Source: Shewanella cutis (GTDB lineage: Bacteria > Pseudomonadota > Gammaproteobacteria > Enterobacterales > Shewanellaceae). From it: a DNA stretch of 64,000 nucleotides. The translations under genes were made by a program, and so were the position numbers. Location of the stretch: contig NZ_JACSDI010000007.1 in the NCBI RefSeq assembly GCF_022410515.1, forward strand, positions 102,773 to 166,772, in the 5' to 3' direction. The notes beneath the pieces were generated by a model, which searched no databases, was not told the origin of the DNA, and worked only from the letters and a program-made list of their open reading frames with translations. Each line of letters starts with the position of its first letter. Position 1 is the first letter of the stretch. Below are positions 25,003 through 31,595 of this stretch, in pieces.

Positions 25003-26237
25003 GCTGCACGCTCCATATTGATGGTGTTACTTTCGGAAAACTCGTTTTCAAGCGCATCAAGCTCTTGCGCTTCAAAGGCGTTGAGGCCAACTGTTACCGC
25101 GACGTCGGTGTACGCTGGCCAGACGTTGTGCTCCATGCAGCGTTTAAGCTCGCGCATGGCTTTGCGGTACTTGAGATAACCGAGGCGCTTAACATCGGCA
25201 TCGAGTATCACAGGCGCGGTGATTACAAACGGGCGGCTTGACTCGACAACCAAAAAGGCAAATTCATCGGCACCAGCCACATCGGTATAAAGCGCATCTT
25301 GAATGTGGTAGCCAAGCTTTTTGGCTTTGGCACCAAAGAAGCGCGGATCTGCACTTGCATCACTCTTAAGGTCGATAATCAGCGAACCTATCATGTAGTC
25401 TGGTCGGCATTTGATAATCAGGCCTGTTTCAACGTCGCGGGTGAAGATGCTGCGTTCTGCTACGCCGCCAGTTGTTAGCGCCTTAGCTTTGGGGTTTGAC
25501 TCAAGCGATTTGCGCAAGATAGGGATATCGTCCCACTGGTCAGCGGTAAGTACCACTTGGCCTGCGCTATCAGCGGCGGCTTTAAAGTCATCCCACGCGT
25601 TGCTGCGGCGCACTTTGATTGAGTCAGGTTGGCGCACGTAGCTTGAGGTGAACAACCAAGGTTGAAGGAAGGTGGTATGCACAGCCTTACCAAAATCAAA
25701 GTAGGCTTTCTCCGGATCCGGAATGATTTTGGCAATGTACTTGGCGTGGTACTTTTGTGAACACTCAATAAACAGCTTGAGCTTGCTTGAGCTAACGCCG
25801 ATTGCGCCGTGGTAAATGTCATCGGGTAAGTCGTCGATGATTAAGCGCTCACCTGGCACTAACTGTTCTAAGCGCGCGTTTAGTGATTCAATGGTCCACG
25901 GTTTTGGCGCAAAGGCGGCGAAAGGGTCATCATCTTCGATTGAAGCGTTTGGATCAGGGCTAAGCGCGTCTGCATACAGACCTTTATCGTGGTCAATTAA
26001 ATCGTCGTATTTGACCGCTTCAACCGTATCAACAACAGCTTGCGACTCAACTAGCGTGCAGCGACTTTCTATATTGCGGCGAAAGTGGCGACGGTTGTAA
26101 CCCTCGGCGGCAAGGTTGGTTTCTGCTTGGCGTTCTGCGTCCGCCAGGCTATCGACCTCAATGCAGTAAGTAATACTGCAAGTCCCTTTTGGCGCGCTCG
26201 CCATTGGGTTAAAGGTCATTTTAAAGAGCTTGCTCAT
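24999..26237 (-). CDS. RecE-type exonuclease (PD-(D/E)XK, DUF3799-like)
   Basis: 412 residues. The C-terminal half (about 140-400) is the RecE/exodeoxyribonuclease VIII nuclease domain: DDIYHGAIGVSSSKLKLFIE, FDFGKAVHTTFLQP, KCRPDYMIGSLIIDLKSDAS (catalytic D-x-K) and GYHIQDALYTDV. It should degrade the 5' strand of double-stranded DNA ends and hand the single strand to RecT. The N-terminal 130 residues are a separate variable region, as in long RecE proteins. Part of the coupled 24-26 kb recombination block. Confidence 0.85.
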   Translation of the reverse strand: MSKLFKMTFNPMASAPKGTCSITYCIEVDSLADAERQAETNLAAEGYNRRHFRRNIESRCTLVESQAVVDTVEAVKYDDLIDHDKGLYADALSPDPNASIEDDDPFAAFAPKPWTIESLNARLEQLVPGERLIIDDLPDDIYHGAIGVSSSKLKLFIECSQKYHAKYIAKIIPDPEKAYFDFGKAVHTTFLQPWLFTSSYVRQPDSIKVRRSNAWDDFKAAADSAGQVVLTADQWDDIPILRKSLESNPKAKALTTGGVAERSIFTRDVETGLIIKCRPDYMIGSLIIDLKSDASADPRFFGAKAKKLGYHIQDALYTDVAGADEFAFLVVESSRPFVITAPVILDADVKRLGYLKYRKAMRELKRCMEHNVWPAYTDVAVTVGLNAFEAQELDALENEFSESNTINMERAA

Positions 26238-26239
26238 GG

Positions 26240-26425
26240 CTAATATTCCTCATCAAGATCAAACCAATTGCATTCAGCGCAGTGAAGCACTTTGCTTACA
26301 CAGTGATTGCAAGGTGGGCAAACGTGACAATTGCAATAACTGTCACTATCAGGATTTTTAAATTCGAGACTGCCTACGCCACACTCTGGACATAAACTAC
26401 CTTCTTCTAGCTGCGCGTCGCTCAT
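26240..26425 (-). CDS. Small multi-cysteine prophage protein
   Basis: 61 residues with four Cys clusters: CPECG, YCNCHVCPPC, CNHC and CAECNW; at least two zinc sites are likely. Starts at GGATGCAGCATGA overlapping the upstream stop, ends 2 bp before the RecE-like gene. Not recognised further. Confidence 0.6.
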   Translation of the reverse strand: MSDAQLEEGSLCPECGVGSLEFKNPDSDSYCNCHVCPPCNHCVSKVLHCAECNWFDLDEEY

Positions 26426-26760
26426 GCTGCATCCTCCATGCTATCCAAGTGCGCTTGAACCAAGTCAGGCGCTATCGCATTGGCTAAGCGGGTAATTTCG
26501 GCATCAACTAACACGTTGATACCGTGCGGATTGCCGTACAGATAAGCGATTTTCAAGGCTTCTTTAATGCCATCGTTATCGAGTACGGTTTCGATAATGG
26601 TGTCTAGGTCGTGTCCTTCCACGGCAATACCTCGCTGCAGTTGGTTTTCAATCCACTCGGCTTTAGCGTCTATCGCTTCGGCCTTGGCGCTATCGAGCGC
26701 GATTGAGCGTGATAGCTGGGAAGCAAGGTAATCACCTGCTGCGTTGGCGTTGGTTAACAT
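26422..26760 (-). CDS. Hypothetical helical prophage protein
   Basis: 112 residues, all-helical in appearance, beginning MLTNANAAGDYLASQLSR. Not recognised. Overlaps the end of the first gene of the operon by 7 bp and the start of the multi-cysteine gene by 4 bp. Confidence 0.58.
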   Translation of the reverse strand: MLTNANAAGDYLASQLSRSIALDSAKAEAIDAKAEWIENQLQRGIAVEGHDLDTIIETVLDNDGIKEALKIAYLYGNPHGINVLVDAEITRLANAIAPDLVQAHLDSMEDAA

Positions 26761-27146
26761 GGCAGTGCTCCCGTTAAGTCAATCCGATAAACACCGCGGC
26801 GCCGTTCTTTGCGCTCAATGTAGTTAACTGTGCGGTCAGTGGTATTGATGGCGTGCTGAACTGGTCCACCAATCTTTGCAATGCGAGCGCGGCCTAAGCA
26901 GCTGATCCGCAGCGTGCCGATAGCGGTTAGCTTGTCGTCGATGTAGTGATACAGATAGCCAGTGAACTGGCAGAAGTGCATATCAAACGCATCGCTGAGT
27001 GGGCCGATTAAGCTGTGCTGCTCGATTGATTCGAGACAGTTTTTAACCGCGCTATCGTTCATTGCGTCGCCATTTTTGCTAGCGAGCAGCGCAACGGTTA
27101 GCGCGTAAAGCAGTTGGTTTTCATAAACCGAATAGCGGTCGTCCAT
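26754..27146 (-). CDS. First gene of left early operon, hypothetical
   Basis: 130 residues, not recognised; basic C-terminus (YIERKERRRGVYRIDL). It has a perfect AAGGAGG Shine-Dalgarno at 27151-27157, four bases from the ATG, directly downstream of two competing hairpins at the end of a 735-nt leader. Being first after pL and the leader, its translation is the one most open to control by that RNA. Confidence 0.6.
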   Translation of the reverse strand: MDDRYSVYENQLLYALTVALLASKNGDAMNDSAVKNCLESIEQHSLIGPLSDAFDMHFCQFTGYLYHYIDDKLTAIGTLRISCLGRARIAKIGGPVQHAINTTDRTVNYIERKERRRGVYRIDLTGALPC

Positions 27147-27884
27147 AAGTCCTCCTTGATAGGCTTTATCAAAGCCTTTCGATGAAAATCTTTGATAAAA
27201 CGTTGCCGGTTACGTCATCCGGCGGCCTGAACCCGTCCTCTGCCGCAATCTTGCCGCTAATAACTGGTGCGCGACTTTCAGGCGTTCGCGCTGCTTTACC
27301 AGTGGGCCCTTGTTTATTAACCCTAACCAGATCCAAAGCTGGCTCGAGAACTACGCTCGACTCGGGGCGCAGTCATAACCTGCGCTTGTAAGTGGCCGCT
27401 TCTAACGGCTAGTTAGTCACATGGGCTTGTCCTCTGTTGGTATGCCTACTGACGCCGCAGGCTGGCTTGTAAGTCGCATTGGTGAAGGTGACTGACTGGC
27501 GCTCATTTCCAGTTACCTAAAGGGTGGTGCCTATAGCGCCACTGTTGGCTCAGTAGGTAGTCGAGTCTTACTATTCAGTCACCTTCCCAATGCAACCTGA
27601 TTTAACAGGTGCATGGTGTTCTTACCTCACCGCCAGAACTGGGCGGGGCTATACACATATTTGGGTCATGCTCGCAGTAAAACCGTTCAGTACCTGTTCT
27701 TATGGGCTCTTCCCACTCAAACAGTCCGGTCGCCAATAGCGGTGTATAGGTCTGTTTACGCGGATTACTATCCTCCGCCGCGTGATCCTCGGAGTGACCT
27801 AGTCCGCTCTAGGCGGGTTTAGTCGTTCATGGGCCAGTCTGTTAAAGAGCGTTGCTGAAACAAAACTCAGCAAAAGTTGCGATA
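27147..27884 (-). ncRNA. Large structured leader RNA of left early operon
   Basis: Between the predicted pL start (about 27884) and the first gene (27146) there are about 735 nt without a credible reading frame on the minus strand. The RNA begins with a 7-bp hairpin (27852-27873) and boxA (27840-27851), and then carries many helices: CCTAG/CTAGG (27798-27813), CTATACAC/GTGTATAG (27649-27656 with 27742-27749), 19 bp with one bulge (27476-27495 with 27575-27593), GCGCAG/CTGCGC (27367-27385), ACTGGT/ACCAGT plus GCGCGA/TCGCGC (27263-27303), and a 10-bp stem at 27165-27199. An 8-bp pairing (27445-27452 with 27550-27557) crosses the 19-bp helix. A 10-base string ACTTACAAGC occurs twice. Size and complexity recall GOLLD/ROOL-type phage RNAs, but I cannot show membership; antitermination leader or stand-alone RNA are both open. 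Confidence 0.7.
27840..27851 (-). promoter_or_regulatory. boxA antitermination element (nut-like)
   Basis: CGCTCTTTAACA on the minus strand matches the rRNA/phage boxA consensus (GCTCTTTAACA) exactly. It lies about 33 nt after the predicted pL start. A 5-bp hairpin CCTAG-AGCGGA-CTAGG 26 nt further on could play boxB. This is the position of nutL in lambda-like phages, implying NusB/S10-dependent antitermination. Confidence 0.75.
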
Positions 27885-27943
27885 ACGAAACTTTAGGCGT
27901 GTGAGAAAACATTGTCAAGAAAAACTTTCCTAAACGAAACTTT
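27885..27943. promoter_or_regulatory. Left operator cluster (oL-like)
   Basis: Two copies of ACGAAACTTT at 27885-27894 and 27934-27943, with a degenerate GAAAAACTTT between. The same core recurs three times at the right operator region, which is the reason to call these repressor sites. Confidence 0.6.
27890..27918 (-). promoter_or_regulatory. Left early promoter pL
   Basis: TTGACA (27918-27913) and TAAAGT (27895-27890) with 17-bp spacing on the minus strand. One operator-like ACGAAACTTTA site overlaps the -10 and another lies just upstream of the -35, as expected for a repressor-controlled pL. Confidence 0.7.
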
Positions 27944-27954
27944 GTTGCTAGTAT
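27926..27954 (+). promoter_or_regulatory. Possible rightward promoter for 28004 gene
   Basis: TTTCCT (27926-27931), 17 bp, TAGTAT (27949-27954). The -35 is poor; an operator-like site lies in the spacer, so the gene may be repressor-controlled too. Confidence 0.35.
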
Positions 27955-28003
27955 TAAATTGCCGCAAAGCGGCTATGTACTTATTTTTAATAACGGAGTT
28001 TCT

Positions 28004-28309
28004 ATGCAAGTTAATCAAAGTGGTATTAGTGGCGCCTATGCCGCGCAATCTGGTAACATCGCAGCAACAAAAAACATTGAAGACTCGGCGCAAGCTGATA
28101 AAGTAGACAGTTACACTGTGCAGACAGATACAGTAACCATCTCTCAAGCCGCTTTAGATGCGGCCGCGAGTGATACTGAAACACAGGGTAACGGTTCTGG
28201 CACCGAGCCACCGTTGGTTGGTACTGATGGAAATGGCAGCGGCACTGAGCCTCCATTAGTAGAAACTCAAGGGAACGGCTCGGGAACTGAGCCACCAAAG
28301 GCGAATTAA
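28004..28309 (+). CDS. Small secreted-like or surface-like repeat protein
   Basis: 101 residues from the ATG at 28004 (GGAG seven bases upstream; a longer frame from 27959 has no ribosome-binding site). The N-terminal part (QVNQSGISGAYAAQSGNIAA) has no hydrophobic signal; the C-terminal third contains three copies of GNGSGTEPP separated by LVGTD and LVETQ. The VDSYTVQTDTVTISQAALDA segment resembles short motifs in flagellar-associated proteins. First of three rightward genes in the immunity region; function unknown. Confidence 0.6.
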   Translation: MQVNQSGISGAYAAQSGNIAATKNIEDSAQADKVDSYTVQTDTVTISQAALDAAASDTETQGNGSGTEPPLVGTDGNGSGTEPPLVETQGNGSGTEPPKAN

Positions 28310-28329
28310 TATAGTCAAGGAGTGACGCC

Positions 28330-28824
28330 ATGAGCTGGCAGGAATTAGCCTATAAAATTGATGATGCCGAAACGCTGATATCATTCACGCTGCTTTGCAT
28401 ATCATTTTTTCTTTATAGAGTTACATCGACAAATATCTCATTAGCTATTTGGGTGTTAGCTAATTTCGTAATGGAAAGACTCGCAGAGGTTATGCTTGAT
28501 GTAGCCAAAACGGATACAGAACTTATACGCCAGCTCTGGTATTTATCGTTTGTTATCATTGATACTATTTGCGTTTGGTCAATTTATTTATCACATAGAA
28601 AATTAAGAATTAGTTTTGATAAATTTAGCGTTTTTATTTGCTTTTCTTTTACCACCATGGCTGTGATTCAGCTTGTTAGATATACAGATAGAATCATCTT
28701 TGAAACTGAATATTTTGCTGTCATTTACAAGTATGGCATTCTGTCTCTAAGTATGGCGCCAATGGTTCTAATGGCTTTAATGCTTTCATTTTCAATCATT
28801 AATTTTCGCCACGCACAGGAATAA
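28330..28824 (+). CDS. Polytopic membrane protein in immunity region
   Basis: 164 residues with four or five hydrophobic helices (for example ETLISFTLLCISFFLYRV, LSFVIIDTICVWSIYL, FICFSFTTMAVIQLV, LSLSMAPMVLMALMLSFSII). Inner membrane location is expected. AGGAGTGACGCC precedes the ATG. AT-rich compared with the early operons. Location beside the repressor is where phages often keep superinfection-exclusion or lysogenic-conversion genes; no motif confirms this. Confidence 0.6.
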   Translation: MSWQELAYKIDDAETLISFTLLCISFFLYRVTSTNISLAIWVLANFVMERLAEVMLDVAKTDTELIRQLWYLSFVIIDTICVWSIYLSHRKLRISFDKFSVFICFSFTTMAVIQLVRYTDRIIFETEYFAVIYKYGILSLSMAPMVLMALMLSFSIINFRHAQE

Positions 28825-28827
28825 GAA

Positions 28828-29124
28828 ATGGACCTTCAAATGACACACTACTGGACTCTATTCGTTATGATCATCTTTGTTTTAGCCTGCTTAATAGCCT
28901 ATAGGCAAGTGAAGCTATCTAACATTAGATCAATGAACGAGGCCAGAGCTCACTCGCTAATTATGGAACGGAGCCAAATAGATAGAATGAAACCGTCTGA
29001 TAAACAGATACAAGCGCTCAAAAGCTGGAAAGCAAAAGTCGCACAGTATGCTAAAGATTATGAAAATAGCAGCGAGTTTTGTGATAAACAAAGCTCAATA
29101 AAACTGGTGGTTAATAACGATTAA
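28828..29124 (+). CDS. Single-pass membrane protein in immunity region
   Basis: 98 residues: one N-terminal transmembrane helix (about 8-24, WTLFVMIIFVLACLIAY) and a basic helical cytoplasmic part. It starts 3 bp after the previous gene and shares AGGAATAAGAA as its ribosome-binding region; the two probably work together. Function unknown. Confidence 0.58.
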   Translation: MDLQMTHYWTLFVMIIFVLACLIAYRQVKLSNIRSMNEARAHSLIMERSQIDRMKPSDKQIQALKSWKAKVAQYAKDYENSSEFCDKQSSIKLVVNND

Positions 29125-29143
29125 AAGAGCATTTGAATAGTTT

Positions 29144-29171
29144 AAAGCCGCTATACAGCGGCTTTTTCTTT
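29144..29171. terminator. Terminator between 28828 gene and repressor
   Basis: AAAGCCGCT / AGCGGCTTT 9-bp stem with loop ATAC and TTTTTCTTTT. It ends the rightward trio and overlaps the end of the convergent repressor gene. Confidence 0.82.
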
Positions 29172-29597
29172 TGTGTCAGACAGGAGATTTGGAAAGTTCT
29201 TTTTAACCGATGACGTCATAAAGTCGCTAACAACTTGAGCTGGTACATCTTGCTTTACGTCTAACCAATTCATATCGATTAAATCAAACAGTATTTCTTT
29301 GAATAAATCATTTAGATCATCTTGAGTTAACTTTTGCGATACCGCGCTTTCACCTTGGAAAAAGTTAGGTATGAATATTTCATGATCATTAAAGCTTGGT
29401 TCAAGCCTCTTGATTACAATGATCAACGAGTCCACTTTAGACAGCAAGAAGTCGTGCTTTATATTGAAAAGCCTAGACATGAATGTCTTGTTTATATCAA
29501 GACCAGCTTCCTCTGACATGCGCGCTAAGTCTGCGGCCCTGATGCCGTGCTTGATAAGCAAATCAGCCACATTGTTAGCAACTACGTCGACTAACAT
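29151..29597 (-). CDS. Putative prophage repressor (CI-like)
   Basis: 148 residues. The N-terminal part (VADLLIKHGIRAADLARMSE then TFMSRLFNIKHD) looks like a lambda-repressor-type helix-turn-helix; the remainder is helical and lacks the LexA-type peptidase motif, so induction would not go through RecA-stimulated self-cleavage of this protein alone. Divergent from the Cro-like gene across an operator region with three GAAACTT sites, one inside its own promoter, so autoregulation is likely. Confidence 0.72.
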   Translation of the reverse strand: MLVDVVANNVADLLIKHGIRAADLARMSEEAGLDINKTFMSRLFNIKHDFLLSKVDSLIIVIKRLEPSFNDHEIFIPNFFQGESAVSQKLTQDDLNDLFKEILFDLIDMNWLDVKQDVPAQVVSDFMTSSVKKNFPNLLSDTKEKAAV

Positions 29598-29641
29598 AAG
29601 TTCCTCTCAAGCGTACAAACTGAATGAATTAATGATTCTTT

Positions 29642-29671
29642 ATTATAATACCCTAAGTTTCGTAAACGCAA
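29642..29671 (-). promoter_or_regulatory. Repressor promoter (pRM-like) with operator
   Basis: TTGCGT (29671-29666), 18 bp, TATAAT (29647-29642) on the minus strand. The spacer contains TACGAAACTTAG, one of the shared operator-like sites. Confidence 0.62.
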
Positions 29672-29857
29672 GAAACAGCTAGGCAATATACTTATAAACC
29701 ACCAAATAAGTAACTATTTCACCGCATTACATTCCAAAAAAATCTCAATAAATCTGAATCATACAGACTTTCTGCAATTGTTTTACTCCTTAAAAGCATA
29801 TATCTAGTTGCGAATATGAAACTTTATAAGCTATCATCACTCGTAAAGTTTCTTTAG
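29653..29857. promoter_or_regulatory. Right operator cluster (oR-like)
   Basis: Three sites sharing GAAACTT: 29653-29664 (minus strand TACGAAACTTAG), 29816-29825 (ATGAAACTTT) and 29845-29857 (minus strand CTAAAGAAACTTT). They sit in the repressor promoter, in the pR spacer and just after the pR -10. Confidence 0.58.
29808..29837 (+). promoter_or_regulatory. Right early promoter pR
   Basis: TTGCGA (29808-29813), 18 bp, TATCAT (29832-29837). The spacer holds ATGAAACTTTA, an operator-like site, and another lies immediately downstream. Confidence 0.6.
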
Positions 29858-29879
29858 TGAAATGATATTGGAGTGATAG

Positions 29880-30095
29880 ATGACTGACTTTAAAGAACAG
29901 TTGAAAAAAATGCTTGAGAAACCAGGTGAGTTGAATGCTTTCTGCGTAAAGCATGACCTCAGCTTTAACTACGTTTACCGAGTCGCAAAAGGGATCATCC
30001 CTGAGCCTTCATTTAGCAAGGCTACTGCAATCCAAGCAGCGCTGAATAAAGAAGGTGCTGAGTCTGTAGAACAAGCTGAGTCACTGGCTGGCTAA
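29880..30095 (+). CDS. Cro-like helix-turn-helix protein
   Basis: 71 residues. LNAFCVKHDLSFNYVYRVAK then PEPSFSKATAIQAAL is a small Cro/CI-type helix-turn-helix with a second helix pair. First gene after pR and divergent from the repressor; TTGGAGTGATAG lies before the start. Expected to repress the repressor promoter and commit to lytic growth. Confidence 0.75.
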   Translation: MTDFKEQLKKMLEKPGELNAFCVKHDLSFNYVYRVAKGIIPEPSFSKATAIQAALNKEGAESVEQAESLAG

Positions 30096-30097
30096 TC

Positions 30098-30469
30098 ATG
30101 GATAAAAGAACAAATCACCAATTTGAACAACCTGAGGTGATTGCACATTACGCGCAGTTACGCCAGACAGGTAAGAAAGGGTACACGCTGACGGCATCCA
30201 TAGGACAGCCAGCGCGTATCACCCATAAAGATATCAAGGCGTATTGGAAGCCTAAGTTTGATTACTACTATCGCGTCGAAAATATGATGACGTTATTGCA
30301 TCGGCGCGTGCTGCACCTTATCTGGCTGCGTTGCTATTTACATATCGAGATTCAGACGATTAAGCCATATGACGCGATTGCTCACTTCGACAAGCGGGTG
30401 TCATTCGAACGGAAAGAAGCCCAATTCGTCTTGTTCCGGTGGCTCACGATTGTATTTAAGGCACATTAA
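30098..30469 (+). CDS. Hypothetical early right-operon protein
   Basis: 123 residues, basic, not recognised. The first half has a YTLTASIGQPARITHKDIKA strand-rich region, the second is helical with many aromatic residues. It begins 2 bp after the Cro-like stop. Its 3' end overlaps the convergent zinc-finger gene by about 70 bp, so one of the two may have a different extent; I accept both. Confidence 0.5.
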   Translation: MDKRTNHQFEQPEVIAHYAQLRQTGKKGYTLTASIGQPARITHKDIKAYWKPKFDYYYRVENMMTLLHRRVLHLIWLRCYLHIEIQTIKPYDAIAHFDKRVSFERKEAQFVLFRWLTIVFKAH

Positions 30470-30637
30470 ATGAAGCCATTCCTCATCTTCTGGCCTAAAG
30501 CCGTCGTGGTTAGCAGCGACACATATATCGCAGAGCATCATGCCGTACCTGTGGTTTTTAGTCAGGTGATATTTGTGGTTGCCATAGCTCTGCTGCTGCC
30601 CACATTTTTCACAGTTAATTTTGTGCTCTTGTCCCAT
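30401..30637 (-). CDS. Zinc-finger protein on opposite strand
   Basis: 78 residues: CEKCGQQQSYGNHKYHLTKN then LCDICVAANHDGFRPEDEEW. The CxxC...CxxC pair followed by (A/W)xDG and a C-terminal PPEQDELGFFP matches a small zinc-finger family that I recall from many phages and prophages. It opposes the rightward early operon. The plus-strand frame over the same bases (30470-30787) is Leu/Val-rich noise and is left out. Confidence 0.6.
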   Translation of the reverse strand: MGQEHKINCEKCGQQQSYGNHKYHLTKNHRYGMMLCDICVAANHDGFRPEDEEWLHLMCLKYNREPPEQDELGFFPFE

Positions 30638-30689
30638 TGCATTCCCTTACTTATTTCCTTTTTTGGACTGTTAACTTTAGCAGTTATTC

Positions 30690-31245
30690 ACCCCTTATCA
30701 AGGGGTTTTAAAGGTGGTTCGAAGGGGCTTCGAAGGGGCTTAGCAAGGGGTATAAGAACCCCTTATGAAGGGGTGTTTTATGCGTGAATATAGCGTGGTT
30801 AAGCCTCATTTTTGGATCGGTAAAACTGGCAAGGAATTACGTGGTAAACCTGAGGCGCAACTCCTAGCGATGTACTTAATGACCAGTCCGCACAGTACGA
30901 TGATTGGCGTTTTTCATTGTCCAATCATGTACATGGCTTACGAGACTGGGTTGAGTATCGAAGGGGCTTCGAAGGGGCTTGCAAGCCTCTTAGAAGGGGG
31001 GTTTTGCACCTTTGACGCGGCTACTGACACAGTGTTCGTTAAGAACATGCTCAAGTTTCAGGTTGGCGAGAATTTAAGCCCTAAAGATAACCGAGTAAAA
31101 GCGATTAAAAGGGAGTTTGGCGAACTACCAGAAAGCAAAGCAAAACAAGAGTTTGCTGGACTTTACTGGGAGGTGTTAGGGCTAGAAAAGCCCGTGAAAA
31201 ACACAAGCCCCTCAGAAGCCCCTTGCAAGCCCCTTCGAAGCCAAG
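30690..31245. other. Probable replication origin: GGGG-rich iterons
   Basis: At least eleven copies of a GAAGGGGCTT-type repeat in three clusters: 30690-30775 (with two ACCCCTT/AAGGGGT inverted pairs and tandem GGCTTCGAAGGGGCTT), 30958-31001 (tandem copies) and 31205-31242 (reverse orientation). The clusters lie just before and inside the O-like initiator gene, where lambdoid phages keep their origin. Initiator binding to these repeats is inferred. Confidence 0.65.
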
Positions 31246-31595
31246 ATCAAGAACATGATCATGAACAGGAACAAACAGCAGCGCAAATCGCAAAAAGCGC
31301 GATTGGCTTGCCGCTGCTAGGTGGTAGTTTCTTCGCTATCAAGCCGGAACAGCTAGAGCGGTTCAAAGAACTCTATCCGAACATAGACAGCGAGCAAGAG
31401 CTGAGGAACATGATTGGCTGGTTTGATGCCAATCCTGAAAAGCTCAAACCTAAAACGGCAATCTTGCAGTTTGTGAATACGTGGCTTGCTAATCGCCAAA
31501 CCGATTTTTTGAACTCAAATCGGGCATTGGATGACTTGGACGACACAAGCTGGGCGAATGGTTTGGTTATACCTGACATGGAGTATCACCAATGA
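30780..31595 (+). CDS. Replication initiator (O-like)
   Basis: 271 residues from the ATG at 30780, whose ribosome-binding site AAGGGG is part of an iteron; an in-frame ATG at 30765 would lie inside the repeat. The N-terminal region (REYSVVKPHFWIGKTGKELR, then MYLMTSPHSTMIGVFHCP) is typical of phage replication initiators with a winged-helix DNA-binding domain; two internal iteron clusters encode EGASKGLASL and APCKPLRSQD. The C-terminal domain (about 180-270) resembles the DnaT/primosome-like region. Paired with the P-like gene, overlapping by 4 bp. Confidence 0.78.
   Translation: MREYSVVKPHFWIGKTGKELRGKPEAQLLAMYLMTSPHSTMIGVFHCPIMYMAYETGLSIEGASKGLASLLEGGFCTFDAATDTVFVKNMLKFQVGENLSPKDNRVKAIKREFGELPESKAKQEFAGLYWEVLGLEKPVKNTSPSEAPCKPLRSQDQEHDHEQEQTAAQIAKSAIGLPLLGGSFFAIKPEQLERFKELYPNIDSEQELRNMIGWFDANPEKLKPKTAILQFVNTWLANRQTDFLNSNRALDDLDDTSWANGLVIPDMEYHQ

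Noticed and set aside
27182..27391. Short plus-strand reading frame inside the leader RNA region
   Set aside because: No ribosome-binding site, no family features, and it lies over strong RNA helices; a similar frame at 27613-27822 is rejected for the same reasons.
28187..28305. Three GNGSGTEPP-coding repeats considered as a possible CRISPR-like array
   Set aside because: Repeats are in one reading frame, only three copies, and spacers are coding and nearly identical.
30470..30787. 105-residue plus-strand frame with hydrophobic composition
   Set aside because: Opposite strand of the zinc-finger gene and of the iterons; the repeats give an artificial GFKGGSKGLRRG string.
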